Numbered from the stretch's first letter, positions 9,326 to 17,826 are shown. The stretch is 64,000 bases of DNA from an uncultured Collinsella sp. (GCA_958403205.1 CATXWM010000008.1:5764-69763), one strand, 5' to 3'. The notes: a model not told the origin generated them from the letters alone. Translations and numbers: made by a program.

Positions 9326-10318
9326 ATGACTACTCAGGAACAGGTTAAGGACGTCGTCTCCCAGGTTTTGGCTGACAAGGCAGACAAGGGCGGCATCAAG
9401 CGCGTCGTGTGGATTGGCGCCGGCGGATCCAACGGCGGCAACTATCCTGCCCAGTACTTTATGGAGCACGAGGCCACGCAGGTCGTGAGCTCCAGCTACA
9501 CCAGCAACGAGTTCGTGCACGCCACCCCGGCCTACGTCAACGAGAACACCCTGGCCGTTGTCGTGTCCATGCGCGGCACCAAGGAGACCATCGTCGCCGC
9601 CCAGGTCGCCAAGGACCACGGCGCCAGCACCATCGCAATCTATGTTGACGAGTCCGGCCTCACCGAGGTCTGCGACTACAAGATCCAGTATGACAGCCTG
9701 GCCGTCGACGAGTCCTGCATGGGCCGTACCAACTCCGCCGTCGTGACCATGATCGCCATGGAGCTCACGCAGCAGACCGAGGGTTATGCCGAGTACGAGA
9801 CCGCTATGGCCGCCTTCGACCTGGTCGACCCCATCTATCGCAAGGCCGTCGAGTACACCCGTCCGCTCGCTGCCAAGTGGGCCGAGCAGAACGCCGACAA
9901 GCCCTGCATCAACGTGATGGCTCAGGGTCCGCTCTTTGGTGCCGCCTACGTCTTTAGCATCTGCAACGTGCAGGAGATGCTGCAGATCGACTCCTGCACC
10001 ATCAACACCTGCGACTTCTTCCACGGCCCCTTCGAGATCCTGGACAAGCGCACCTCGCTGTTCCAGCTCATCAGCGTCGGCCGCAGCCGCTGCAACGACG
10101 AGCGCGGCATCCGCTTCGTCAACCAGTACGGTGGCGAGCGCGTCTATCAGCTCGACGCCAAGGAGCTCGGCCTCAACGACATCAAGGACAGCGTGAGCGA
10201 GTACTTCAACCACCTGATCTTTGCCCCGATCCTCAACAATGTGTACATGCGCGCGCTCTCTGCCGTCACCCACAAGGACTACATGACGCGCCGCTACATG
10301 TGGAAGCTTGAGTATTAG
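9326..10318 (+). CDS. SIS-domain sugar-amine 6-phosphate deglycase-like protein
   Basis: A 330-residue protein with two SIS domains, in the FrlB/GfrF-like group that splits fructoselysine- or glucoselysine-6-phosphate to glucose-6-phosphate and the free amine. Visible signatures are WIGAGGSNGGNYPAQYF (first phosphate-binding loop), VVVSMRGTKETI, FFHGPFEI in the second domain, and the family-typical C-terminus RRYMWKLEY. It is divergent from the GntR gene at 8398. The start follows GAGAAGAAAGG. Family membership is clear; the exact substrate is inferred from the nearby mannose-type PTS, as in the Salmonella gfr operon. Confidence 0.82.
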   Translation: MTTQEQVKDVVSQVLADKADKGGIKRVVWIGAGGSNGGNYPAQYFMEHEATQVVSSSYTSNEFVHATPAYVNENTLAVVVSMRGTKETIVAAQVAKDHGASTIAIYVDESGLTEVCDYKIQYDSLAVDESCMGRTNSAVVTMIAMELTQQTEGYAEYETAMAAFDLVDPIYRKAVEYTRPLAAKWAEQNADKPCINVMAQGPLFGAAYVFSICNVQEMLQIDSCTINTCDFFHGPFEILDKRTSLFQLISVGRSRCNDERGIRFVNQYGGERVYQLDAKELGLNDIKDSVSEYFNHLIFAPILNNVYMRALSAVTHKDYMTRRYMWKLEY

Positions 10319-10486
10319 TTACGCGGTTTTACCAAACCGCGTAACGGCTCGACGCTGCGCGGTCCGCATTTGGGCAATCTGACGTTCAACTTCAAGGGCG
10401 CGACCAGAAGGTCAGCGCCCTTTCGTTTCACGTCACCTTGCCTCAAATGCGGCCCGCTCGCTGACTTATGCTCAACCAGCGGCGCC
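10319..10486 (+). repeat. Structured 3'-end repeat, copy 1
   Basis: It begins directly after the SIS stop codon. An 11-bp terminator-like hairpin (TTACGCGGTTT at 10319-10329, AAACCGCGTAA at 10334-10344) is followed by GGCTCGACGCTGC and then nested stems: CCGCATTTG with CAAATGCGG, GACGT (10381) with ACGTC (10430), and AAGGGCGC (10394) with GCGCCCTT (10415). Related copies lie at 18731-18940 and 52967-53115. Confidence 0.8.
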
Positions 10487-10534
10487 TTAGACGTTGGGAA
10501 CGTTCCTTTTCTGCCGGCAGTTGGGGACAGTCCT

Positions 10535-10588
10535 AGTCGTTGGGGACGTTCTTAAATGACTAGTCATCCAAGAACGTCCCCAACGACT
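10535..10588. repeat. 19-bp perfect inverted repeat with palindromic loop
   Basis: The arm at 10535-10553 (AGTCGTTGGGGACGTTCTT) is perfectly complementary to 10570-10588. The 16-base loop contains the palindrome ATGACTAGTCAT (10556-10567). Degenerate copies of GTCCCCAA and CCAATGAGT follow to 10625. Nothing else is seen between the 3' repeat and the next promoter. Confidence 0.7.
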
Positions 10589-10677
10589 ACTCATTTAAGT
10601 ACGTCCCCAATGAGTACCCAATGAGTGTGTGGGCGATCGGATTTTCCCGCTCGCCGATTTGTGTCTTGAAAAATGTA

Positions 10678-10694
10678 TATAACGACTATAACGT
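10678..10694. promoter_or_regulatory. TATAACG direct repeat, candidate operator/promoter
   Basis: TATAACG occurs at 10678-10684 and 10687-10693, followed by T to make TATAACGT. The inverse ACGTTATA is found before the PTS operon (11963-11970) and before the GntR gene at 18005 (17955-17962). A TTGAAA at about 10666 could be a -35 element. Confidence 0.45.
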
Positions 10695-10733
10695 AGTGTG
10701 AAACATATTGGAAACAATACCGAGGAGGCTGCG

Positions 10734-11816
10734 TTGAAGAAAAGCAATCTGGGCTATGTGCTGGTGCTGATCGCCGCGCTTATGTGGGGCAGCATCGGAA
10801 TCTTTGTAAACGGCATCTCGGCCATGGGCGTTTCGTCCCAGAGCATGGCTGCCTTTCGCTTGTTGGTCGGAGCGCTTATCTTGGCGCCGGTCCTGATGTT
10901 TATGGGCTGCCGTCCAGGTGAGGGGTCTACCGTGGCTCAGGGTCCGCTGGCACTGTTCAAGGCAAGCCCTAAAGAGCTTGTTCCCTGCGCGCTTGTCGGT
11001 ATTGTCGGCCTGGCCGCCGCCAACACCTGCTATTACGAGTGCATGGGCGAGGTGGGCATGTCCACGGCCTCGGTGCTGCTCTATACCTCGCCGGTGTTTG
11101 GCGTCGTGCTCGGCCGCGTGCTTTATCGCGAGGACGTGACCCCCAACAAGCTCGTCGCCATTGTCTTTAACATCGTTGGCTGCGTGCTTGCAGTGACCAA
11201 TGGCGACCTTTCCGGTTTTCATTTTTCGGTTTGGGGCGTCACGTCGGGCGTGATTGCAGGCCTTTGCGGTGCGTCGCTCGCGGTGTTTAGCCGGATAGCA
11301 ACCAAGACAGTCCACCCGCTGGCTGTCACGTTTTGGGGCTTTGTTTTTGGCGGTGCGGTTATGGCGGCTATCGCGGCTCCGTGGCCGGATGTCGCCGCGG
11401 CAATGTCGCCACAGCTGCTGCTGTTGTTCCTTGGCTTTGGACTCATTCCCACAGCCGTGGCCTATATCTTATATATGCAGGGTCTGTCCATGGGGCTCGA
11501 GACGTCGAAAGTTCCCGTCGTAATGTCTTTCGAGACGGTCGTCACCGTACTGGTGGGCATTGGCATCTACGCCGAGCCCGCCGGCGCGATCAAGGTCCTG
11601 GGCATCGTGCTGGTGCTCGCGTCCATCCTGATCATGAACACCGACTTCTCCAAGCTGCGCAACAGTGTGTTTGTCGGTCATGTTGTTGAGAGCATGACCT
11701 TTAAGCCCAACGCGTGGTGGACGGAGAAATCGCAGGACATGGATCTGTTTAAGGAACGCACTGGCATCGCGCTGGAGCCCACCGTGCAGGAAAGCCCCTG
11801 GTACTTCGTGCGATAG
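10734..11816 (+). CDS. DMT/EamA-family transporter
   Basis: An inner-membrane protein of 360 residues with two EamA repeats and about ten hydrophobic helices (YVLVLIAALMWGSIGIFVNG at the N-terminus; the second repeat starts near base 11225). EamA proteins commonly export amino acids or metabolites. The TTG at 10734 is preferred because GAGGAGG lies 5 bases upstream; a GTG at 10698 would bypass that site. A soluble tail of about 55 residues after the last helix is unusual for the family. It stands alone between a SIS gene and the PTS operon; export of the amine released by the deglycases is a possible role, not shown by the sequence. Confidence 0.85.
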   Translation: MKKSNLGYVLVLIAALMWGSIGIFVNGISAMGVSSQSMAAFRLLVGALILAPVLMFMGCRPGEGSTVAQGPLALFKASPKELVPCALVGIVGLAAANTCYYECMGEVGMSTASVLLYTSPVFGVVLGRVLYREDVTPNKLVAIVFNIVGCVLAVTNGDLSGFHFSVWGVTSGVIAGLCGASLAVFSRIATKTVHPLAVTFWGFVFGGAVMAAIAAPWPDVAAAMSPQLLLLFLGFGLIPTAVAYILYMQGLSMGLETSKVPVVMSFETVVTVLVGIGIYAEPAGAIKVLGIVLVLASILIMNTDFSKLRNSVFVGHVVESMTFKPNAWWTEKSQDMDLFKERTGIALEPTVQESPWYFVR

Positions 11817-11962
11817 GGGATTGGCGAGGCGTCTGATCGAGCGTCGCCAAGACAGCGCCGACCTACCCTGCACCAACGTTTCGATTGCGTTAAACCCGTC
11901 AACGGTCGATTTTCACCCGCGAACGGTCTTTATACTAATTAGCAATATAAGCAACGTATAAG

Positions 11963-11982
11963 ACGTTATAATGACCATAACG
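11963..11982. promoter_or_regulatory. Promoter/operator of the PTS operon
   Basis: A near-dyad CGTTAT-N7-ATAACG spans 11964-11982. It contains TATAAT at 11967-11972, a good -10 box. A regulator bound here would block the promoter. The core ACGTTATA recurs upstream of the EamA and the second GntR gene. Confidence 0.5.
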
Positions 11983-11998
11983 AAAAGGAGGAGGCAAG

Positions 11999-12922
11999 AT
12001 GAATCAGATCATTCTCGCATCTCATGGCGGCCTGGCCGCAGGCGCCAAAGACACGCTCGAGATGGTTCTCGGCGACGTGTCGAACGTCCACGTCGTGTCG
12101 CTTGCTCGTGACGACAAGGAGCCCATCACCAATAAGGTGGACGCCATGATCGCCACGTTCAACGCGGACGACACCGTCTATGTGCTGACCGATATGCTCG
12201 GCAGCTCGGTCAACAACAGCATGGTCGAGCTTTCCAAGAACGGCACGAAGTTCACGGTTGTCAGCGGTTTCAACATCCCGCTGGCACTGACGCTCGCTAT
12301 GAGCCCCGTCCCCGTCAAGGGAGCCGAGCTCGCGGCCCTCATCAACGAGGCCCGCACCGGTCTGACCAACCCCAACGCACCGGTCGAGGTCGCCGCGGCT
12401 CCCGCCAAGAAGGCCAAGGCGTCCCGTCACAGCTCCGGTCCCGCCAAGATCGTCCTCGCACGTCTTGACTACCGTCTGCTGCACGGCCAGGTCGTCTTTA
12501 CCTGGACCACCAAGGTTCAGGCCGAGCGCATCATCGTCGTCGACAACGCTGCCGCCAACGATGACATCAAGAAGGGCGCTCTTAAGCTGGCCAAGCCCCA
12601 GGGCGTGCGCCTGAACGTCTTCACCGTCGAGCGTGCCCTCGCCAAGATGGACAAGCTCAACACCCTCGGCGAGCGCGTCATGTTCGTCTTTGGCAACACT
12701 GCCGAGATGCTGCAGTTCTGCCAGGGCTACAAGCTCGACGCCATCAACCTGGGCGCCACCGCCAACCACGACGGTGCCGATCAGGTCGGCGGCAAGGACA
12801 GCTCCGTCTTCCTCGATGCCACCCAGAAGGCCGATATCAACCAGCTGCTCGACATGGGCATCAAGCTCTACGTCCAGCAGACCCCCACGTATCAGAGCGT
12901 CGACATCGACGCCAAGCTGTAA
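11999..12922 (+). CDS. PTS mannose/fructose/sorbose-family EIIAB fusion
   Basis: Cytoplasmic phosphoryl carrier of 307 residues. The EIIA-Man domain (residues 1-~125) has the phosphorylated histidine in IILASHGG (His9). A Lys/Ala-rich linker (KKAKASRHSSG) leads to an EIIB-Man domain (~145-307) with the active histidine in RLLHGQVVFTW (His162). It relays phosphate from HPr to the sugar carried by the adjacent EIIC and EIID. It is first in the operon EIIAB-EIIC-EIID and follows AAGGAGGAGG. The substrate is inferred to be a sugar-amine because a SIS deglycase is next downstream. Confidence 0.93.
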   Translation: MNQIILASHGGLAAGAKDTLEMVLGDVSNVHVVSLARDDKEPITNKVDAMIATFNADDTVYVLTDMLGSSVNNSMVELSKNGTKFTVVSGFNIPLALTLAMSPVPVKGAELAALINEARTGLTNPNAPVEVAAAPAKKAKASRHSSGPAKIVLARLDYRLLHGQVVFTWTTKVQAERIIVVDNAAANDDIKKGALKLAKPQGVRLNVFTVERALAKMDKLNTLGERVMFVFGNTAEMLQFCQGYKLDAINLGATANHDGADQVGGKDSSVFLDATQKADINQLLDMGIKLYVQQTPTYQSVDIDAKL

Positions 12923-12958
12923 TCAACCAGGCTTTTGCCTGACTGAAAGGAGAAGGGT

Positions 12959-13753
12959 ATGAATACGTTCATCAGTGCGGTGCTCGTCGGCCTCGTCGGC
13001 GTGTTCTGCATGTGGGACTCCCGCCTGCTCGGTCGTCTTAACTTCGAGCAGCCCCTCGTTGGCGCTACGCTCGTCGGTCTGCTGCTGGGCGATGTGCCCA
13101 CCGGCCTTGCCGTCGGTGCCGCCGTCGAGCTCGTGTCCATGGGCCTGGTGCAAGTCGGCGCCGCCGTTCCGCCCGATATGGTCCTGGGCGGCATCGTGGC
13201 CGCTGCCTTTGCGTGCCTGACCGATGCTTCCGCCGAGACCGCCATGACGATTGCCATCCCGGTCGCCGTCCTGGGTCAGCTCCTCGGCATCGTGTTCCGT
13301 TCCATCATCGCCGCCCTCACCCATGTGGCAGATAGCGCGATCGATAACGGAAAGTTCAAGACCGCCTACCGTATGCACATCTGCGCCGGCTCCGGTCTGT
13401 ACGCCGTCATGTACTTCCTGCCGATCTTCCTCGCCGTCTTTGTTGGCACCGACCTGGTTCAGGCCATCGTCAACATGGTTCCCGAGTGGCTGTCCACTGG
13501 TCTTAACGTTTCGACCAAGATTATGACCGCCTACGGCTTGGCCCTGCTGCTCACCATGATGATCAAGAAGGGTATGACTCCGTTCCTGTTCATCGGTTTC
13601 CTGCTCGCCGCTTACCTCAACCTGTCCGTCATCGCGGTCGCTCTGATCGGTGTGTGCCTGGCTGTCGTCTTCATGGGCTTCAAGTTCAACGGTTCCCATG
13701 CAGCCGCCGGTGTCGATTCCGACTATGATCCGCTCGAAGACGACGAAGACTAA
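12959..13753 (+). CDS. PTS mannose-family EIIC permease
   Basis: An integral membrane component of 264 residues, almost entirely hydrophobic, with the family start NTFISAVLVGLVGVFCMWDSR-type sequence and the conserved GLVQVGAAVPPD region. With EIID it forms the sugar channel. It ends in an acidic tail (DSDYDPLEDDED). The start follows GAAAGGAGAAGGGT, and only 36 bases separate it from EIIAB, so the two are co-transcribed. Confidence 0.93.
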   Translation: MNTFISAVLVGLVGVFCMWDSRLLGRLNFEQPLVGATLVGLLLGDVPTGLAVGAAVELVSMGLVQVGAAVPPDMVLGGIVAAAFACLTDASAETAMTIAIPVAVLGQLLGIVFRSIIAALTHVADSAIDNGKFKTAYRMHICAGSGLYAVMYFLPIFLAVFVGTDLVQAIVNMVPEWLSTGLNVSTKIMTAYGLALLLTMMIKKGMTPFLFIGFLLAAYLNLSVIAVALIGVCLAVVFMGFKFNGSHAAAGVDSDYDPLEDDED

Positions 13754-13766
13754 GGAGGAACACACT

Positions 13767-14600
13767 ATGGCAACTGCAACCAAGGACGTGTCCCTGAACA
13801 AGAAGGTCAGCCAGTTCTTCTGGCGCTCCTGGGCCATTCAGGCCTCTTGGAACTACGAGCGTCAGATGAACATGGGCTTCCTCTACGGCATGGTTCCCAC
13901 GCTCGATCGCCTCTATCCGGATGAGTCCGACCCCAAGCAGCTCGCTGCTAAGAAAGAGGCTTACCACCGTCACATGGCGTTCTACAACTGCACCCCGCAG
14001 ACGAGCGCTTTCATCCTGGGCCTCGCCGCCTCCATGGAGGAGGAGTACGCCAAGGATCCCGAGAACTTCGATCCCGATTCGATCAACGCGGTCAAGACCT
14101 CCCTCATGGGTCCGCTTTCCGGCATCGGTGACTCCTTCTTCCAGGGCACCATCCGCGTTATCGCCTTTGGCCTGGGCGTTCAGCTGGCCCAGCAGGGCTC
14201 CATCATGGGCCCGATCCTGGCCATGCTCATCTCCATCGTCCCCTCTGTGCTGATCACTTGGTTCGCAGCCAAGATGGGCTATCAGGGCGGCCACGAGTAC
14301 CTGAGCAAGCTTCAGGGCGGCGACCTCATGGAGAAGCTCATGTATGTCTGCGGCATCGTGGGTCTTATGTCCGTGGGCGGCATGATCGCTACGCTGATCG
14401 GCGCCACCACCCCGCTGCAGTTCGCTGAGGGCACCGTCGTTATCCAGGACATCCTGGATGGCATGATGCCCCAGATGATCTCCCTTGGCCTCACTGGCCT
14501 TATGTACTGGCTCATCAAGAAGAACGTCAACACCGGTTGGCTTCTCGTGATCGCCATCGTGGGCGGCATCGCCCTCTCCGCGGCCGGCATCCTGGCCTAG
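13767..14600 (+). CDS. PTS mannose-family EIID component
   Basis: A 277-residue membrane-associated partner of EIIC. Typical motifs are FWRSWAIQASWNYERQMN at the N-terminus, NCTPQTSAFILGLAASMEEE, and the glycine-rich GPLSGIGDSFFQGTIR. The C-terminal half holds several hydrophobic segments. The ATG at 13767 follows AAGGAGGAACACACT, 13 bases after the EIIC stop. It completes the permease; all four domains (A, B, C, D) are present in this operon. Confidence 0.93.
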   Translation: MATATKDVSLNKKVSQFFWRSWAIQASWNYERQMNMGFLYGMVPTLDRLYPDESDPKQLAAKKEAYHRHMAFYNCTPQTSAFILGLAASMEEEYAKDPENFDPDSINAVKTSLMGPLSGIGDSFFQGTIRVIAFGLGVQLAQQGSIMGPILAMLISIVPSVLITWFAAKMGYQGGHEYLSKLQGGDLMEKLMYVCGIVGLMSVGGMIATLIGATTPLQFAEGTVVIQDILDGMMPQMISLGLTGLMYWLIKKNVNTGWLLVIAIVGGIALSAAGILA

Positions 14601-14633
14601 TCGCGACCAAGCGTCTAATCGCTTTCCCCGGGG

Positions 14634-14708
14634 AGCCTGCCTGACATCCCATACCCCAGGCAGGCTTCCATTCCCAAAATGTGACAATGGGACAGCTCCT
14701 TTGTCACA
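14634..14708 (+). terminator. Two tandem hairpins between EIID and the SIS gene
   Basis: The first stem is AGCCTGCCTG (14634-14643) with CAGGCAGGCT (14657-14666). The second is TGTGACAA (14680-14687) with TTGTCACA (14701-14708). Neither has a strong U-run, so they may reduce rather than stop read-through into the SIS gene. Confidence 0.45.
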
Positions 14709-14799
14709 TCCTCAACGGGCCGGTGACTCGGTCCAAATCACGGTAACCCTGCGTGCGTCCGGCAAAGTGGCGCCGCAAAAATCGAAAGGAATGTGTCAG

Positions 14800-15783
14800 A
14801 TGTACGAGATCGACCTTAACCTCCCTAAGCAGATCGTCGCTGACGTCCTGTCCAACCACGAGATCCACAGCGTCGCCTTCGTCGGCTGCGGTGCCTCCAT
14901 GTCCGACCTTTACCCCGCCAAGTACTTCCTGGCCAACAACACGGACAAGCTGAACGTTCAGATCTTCACTGCTAACGAGTTCAACTACGACACGCCTTCC
15001 TGGGTCAACGAGCACACCTTCGTGATCACCTGCTCCCTCGGTGGCTCCACGCCCGAGACCGTCGAGGCCAACAAGACCGCCAAGAAGCACAACTGCCCGG
15101 TCGTCTCCCTCACCAACAAGGCTGGCTCCGCTCTGACCGTCGACGCTGACTACGTCATCGTTCACGGCTTCCACGCCAACTTCGCTGCCAAGTGCGAGAA
15201 GCCCGGCTATGCCATCGCTCTTGCTGTCGAGATCCTTCAGCAGACCGAGGGTTATGACCACTACGAGGACATGATCACCGGCCTCACCAACGTCTTTGAG
15301 CTCTGCGAGAACGCTGCTCAGTCCTGCAAGGGTCTTGCCAAGCAGTTCGCTCAGGACTTCAAGGACGACAAGATGATCTACTTCATGGCTTCCGGTGCCT
15401 CCGAGAAGATGGCTTATTCTCACGCCGCCTTCCTGTTCACCGAGATGCAGTGGATCGACGCCGCCGCCTACAACACCGGCGAGTACTTCCACGGCCCGTT
15501 CGAGGTTTCCACCGAGGGTAAGCCCTATGTCTTCTTCATGTCCGATGGCGCTACCCGTCCGATGGACGCCCGCGCCCTCACCTTCCTTAAGCGCATGGGC
15601 GCCAAGGTCGCTCTGATCGACTCCAAGGACTACGGCCTGGCTGACGCTGTGCCCGCGAGCGTCGTCACCTACTTCAACCCGCTGCTGCACCTCGCCGTTA
15701 TGCGCGAGTACGGCAACCAGATCGCCGAGGCCCGTCAGCACCCGCTGACCATGCGTCGCTACATGTGGAAGCTTTCCTACTAA
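14800..15783 (+). CDS. SIS-domain sugar-amine 6-phosphate deglycase-like protein
   Basis: A 327-residue paralogue of the 9326 product. It shows SVAFVGCGASMSDLYPAKYF, TCSLGGSTPETVE, YFHGPFEVS and the C-terminal MRRYMWKLSY shared with the 9326 product. It directly follows the mannose-type PTS, the arrangement known for the gfr fructoselysine/glucoselysine system, so it is the best candidate to cleave the PTS product. The ATG at 14800 follows GAAAGGA with 9-base spacing; the ATG at 14791 abuts that site and is less likely. Substrate is an inference. Confidence 0.82.
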   Translation: MYEIDLNLPKQIVADVLSNHEIHSVAFVGCGASMSDLYPAKYFLANNTDKLNVQIFTANEFNYDTPSWVNEHTFVITCSLGGSTPETVEANKTAKKHNCPVVSLTNKAGSALTVDADYVIVHGFHANFAAKCEKPGYAIALAVEILQQTEGYDHYEDMITGLTNVFELCENAAQSCKGLAKQFAQDFKDDKMIYFMASGASEKMAYSHAAFLFTEMQWIDAAAYNTGEYFHGPFEVSTEGKPYVFFMSDGATRPMDARALTFLKRMGAKVALIDSKDYGLADAVPASVVTYFNPLLHLAVMREYGNQIAEARQHPLTMRRYMWKLSY

Positions 15784-15816
15784 TCACAAGTAAGTAGACC
15801 TTACGGGTTGATTGAG

Positions 15817-15848
15817 AGGGGATGGGGTTTGCGCCCCGTCCCCTTTTT
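15817..15848 (+). terminator. Intrinsic terminator after the PTS/SIS unit
   Basis: A G-rich arm (AGGGGATGGGG, 15817-15827) pairs with CCCCGTCCCCT (15834-15844) across a 6-base loop, followed by TTTT. This is a strong terminator for the PTS-SIS transcript. Confidence 0.75.
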
Positions 15849-15882
15849 GCTTTGGGGAGGGGCGTCTGTCGTGTCGCAAAAC

Positions 15883-15927
15883 CCCAGATAAAACCTACCA
15901 AAATAAACCTGTCCCTTTTTGGCAGGT
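15883..15927 (+). repeat. 33-bp repeat family, copy 1 (left of HAD gene)
   Basis: CCCAGATAAAACCT followed by ACCAAAATAAACCTGTCCC spans 15883-15915. Its inverse complement, with one change, lies at 16571-16603. The ACCTACCAAAA part can pair with TTTTTGGCAGGT (15916-15927) to make a hairpin immediately before the HAD ribosome binding site. Confidence 0.75.
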
Positions 15928-15941
15928 GGGAGGAGATGCGT

Positions 15942-16571
15942 ATGATCAAAGCAGTGCTGTTTGACATGGACGGCGTGCTGGTCGATACCGAGTGGTTCTA
16001 CAACCGTCGTCGCGTGGCGTTTATGGAGGAGAAGGGGTTCCACTTTGACGAGATCCCCGATCTTTCGGGGTCTAACGAGCCTGCCATTTGGGAGGCGCTG
16101 GTGCCCGACGATGTTGAGCTGCGCGAGCGCCTGCGCGTGGAGTACAAGCAGGTCTACAGCCCGGATCACCCCGTTCCGTATGCCGAGCTGCTCAATGAGC
16201 AGACGGAGCCGGTGATGCGTGAGCTGCACGAGCGCGGCGTGAAGTGCGCCATCGCGAGCTCGTCTTATCGTGAGCTCATTGACGAGCTGGTGGAAATTGC
16301 CGGTATCGCCGATGTGCTGGACTACACCATCAGCGGTCACGAGTGCAGTGCGTTTAAGCCCGACCCCGAGATCTACCTGCGTGCCATGGAGGCGCTGGGG
16401 GTGGAGCCTGCCGAGTGCCTGGTTATCGAGGATTCGCCTTTGGGGATCGAGGCTGGCAAACGTTCCGGCGCCCGCGTCCTGGCATTGCGTCCACACGAGG
16501 GCGTCAACCTGGACCAGTCCGCCGCCGACGTCGTCATCGACAACCTGACCGACATCCTACCTGCCATTTAG
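15942..16571 (+). CDS. HAD-superfamily hydrolase, beta-phosphoglucomutase-like subfamily
   Basis: A 209-residue phosphatase or phosphomutase. HAD motif I is FDMDGVLVD (nucleophile Asp8, acid Asp10), motif II AIASSS, motif III lysine in AFKPDPEIY, and motif IV VIEDSPLGIEAG. A small helical cap follows motif I. It probably dephosphorylates a sugar phosphate. The ATG at 15942 is spaced correctly from GGGAGGA; an in-frame ATG at 15936 is too close. The gene is bracketed by inverted copies of a 33-bp repeat, so it may be a transposed cassette. A metabolic link to the adjacent PTS is plausible only. Confidence 0.88.
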   Translation: MIKAVLFDMDGVLVDTEWFYNRRRVAFMEEKGFHFDEIPDLSGSNEPAIWEALVPDDVELRERLRVEYKQVYSPDHPVPYAELLNEQTEPVMRELHERGVKCAIASSSYRELIDELVEIAGIADVLDYTISGHECSAFKPDPEIYLRAMEALGVEPAECLVIEDSPLGIEAGKRSGARVLALRPHEGVNLDQSAADVVIDNLTDILPAI

Positions 16572-16603
16572 GGACAGGTTTATTTTGGCAGGTTTTATCT
16601 GGG
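16571..16603 (-). repeat. 33-bp repeat family, copy 2 (right of HAD gene)
   Basis: GGGACAGGTTTATTTTGG through TTTTATCTGGG begins on the last base of the HAD stop codon. It is the inverse complement of 15883-15915 with one mismatch and is identical to the copy at 25850-25882. Confidence 0.8.
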
Positions 16604-16617
16604 CAAACGCCGAATTT

Positions 16618-16656
16618 GCCGTGAAGGGACCGCTCTCTTCACGGCGTTTTTCTTTT
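16618..16656 (+). terminator. Intrinsic terminator after HAD gene
   Basis: The stem GCCGTGAA (16618-16625) pairs with TTCACGGC (16638-16645) and is followed by GTTTTTCTTTT. It is a typical strong terminator. Confidence 0.8.
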
Positions 16657-16723
16657 GAGCGGCCTCACGGTCCTTCTGATGGTTGTCGAGAGAGGGTGAA
16701 TTGAAGCGCCCCCGTACGCTCCA

Positions 16724-16732
16724 TGCTACAAT
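16724..16732 (+). promoter_or_regulatory. Extended -10 promoter of yitT-like gene
   Basis: TGCTACAAT at 16724-16732 is an extended -10 element about 45 bases before the GTG start. A TTGAAG at 16701 is 20 bases upstream, too far for a normal -35, but an extended -10 can compensate. Confidence 0.45.
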
Positions 16733-16777
16733 CGCGGGCACGCCTCACAACTATATCTGCCTTCGAAAGGAGCCTAC

Positions 16778-17785
16778 GTGGCGAACGCCATCGATCAGCT
16801 CACGGACCGCGTGCTCGTGCTCGGCCGCCTCACCATCGTCCGCCGCGCCATCACCGCCGTGGCGGTCACCATTTCCGCCGTTCTCCAGACATTCCTGATC
16901 CAGGCGTTCATTCGGCCCGCCGACCTGCTTCCGAGCGGTCTCACCGGCGTCGCGGTCCTGCTCGATCGCGTTACTTCGCTTGGCGGCGTTCACATCGACA
17001 TCTCGCTCGGTATGCTTGCACTCAACATCCCCGTGGCGCTCCTATGCTGGAGCGGCATTAGCAAACGCTTCGTCATCTTCTCGATGATGCAGGTCGTGCT
17101 TTCATCGCTGTTCCTCAACGTCTTTCACTTCGCTCCGTTTTTGGGCGACAAGATCATGCTCATCATTTTTGGCGGCGTGGTCTCGGGTCTGGGCGCTGCC
17201 ATCGCGCTCAAGTCCGGCGCATCCACCGGCGGCACCGACTTTATCGCGCTGTGGGTCTCCAACCACACGGGCAAGACCATCTGGGGCGTCATCTTTGGTT
17301 TCAACTGCTTTATCCTGGCGATCTTTGGTTTTATGTTTGGCTGGGACAAGGCAGCGTACTCCATCGTGTTCCAGTTTATTTCGACCAAGACCATTGACAG
17401 CTTCTATCGTCGCTACGACCGCGTGACGCTGCAGATTACGACGCACAAGGCGGACGAGGTCATGACCGCCTATGTTGACCATTTTCAGCACGGCATTAGC
17501 TGCGCCGAGGTCATTGGCGGATACAGCCGCGAAAAGATGTACCTGCTGCACGCCGTTGTCTCGACCTACGAGAGCCAGGACATTATCAAGCTGGTGTGCG
17601 ACATTGATCCCGGCGCCGTGATCAATGTGTTCCACACGCTCAACTTTGTGGGCGGCTGGTGGGGCGGTCATGTCGACGAGCCTATGCCCACGGCCGTACC
17701 CGATCCCGACAAGCCCGCGCGCATGGCCAGCAGGCAGGCGCGCCTCAGCGAGCAGGACAGCCTGCAGCAGGACGACGGCAGGTAG
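16778..17785 (+). CDS. YitT-family membrane protein (DUF2179 C-terminal domain)
   Basis: A 335-residue protein with about five or six hydrophobic helices in the first 210 residues (including SGASTGGTDFIALWVSN, the typical YitT glycine-rich loop) followed by a soluble DUF2179 domain (RRYDRVTLQITTHKADEV, then CDIDPGAVINVFHT). YitT proteins are widespread and uncharacterised; a transport role has been proposed for the family. The GTG start follows GAAAGGAGCC. It is flanked by strong terminators and so is likely monocistronic. Confidence 0.88.
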   Translation: MANAIDQLTDRVLVLGRLTIVRRAITAVAVTISAVLQTFLIQAFIRPADLLPSGLTGVAVLLDRVTSLGGVHIDISLGMLALNIPVALLCWSGISKRFVIFSMMQVVLSSLFLNVFHFAPFLGDKIMLIIFGGVVSGLGAAIALKSGASTGGTDFIALWVSNHTGKTIWGVIFGFNCFILAIFGFMFGWDKAAYSIVFQFISTKTIDSFYRRYDRVTLQITTHKADEVMTAYVDHFQHGISCAEVIGGYSREKMYLLHAVVSTYESQDIIKLVCDIDPGAVINVFHTLNFVGGWWGGHVDEPMPTAVPDPDKPARMASRQARLSEQDSLQQDDGR

Positions 17786-17826
17786 GGTATTGGCATTTTG
17801 CCGGCCTGGCGCAACCCTTCCGTATG

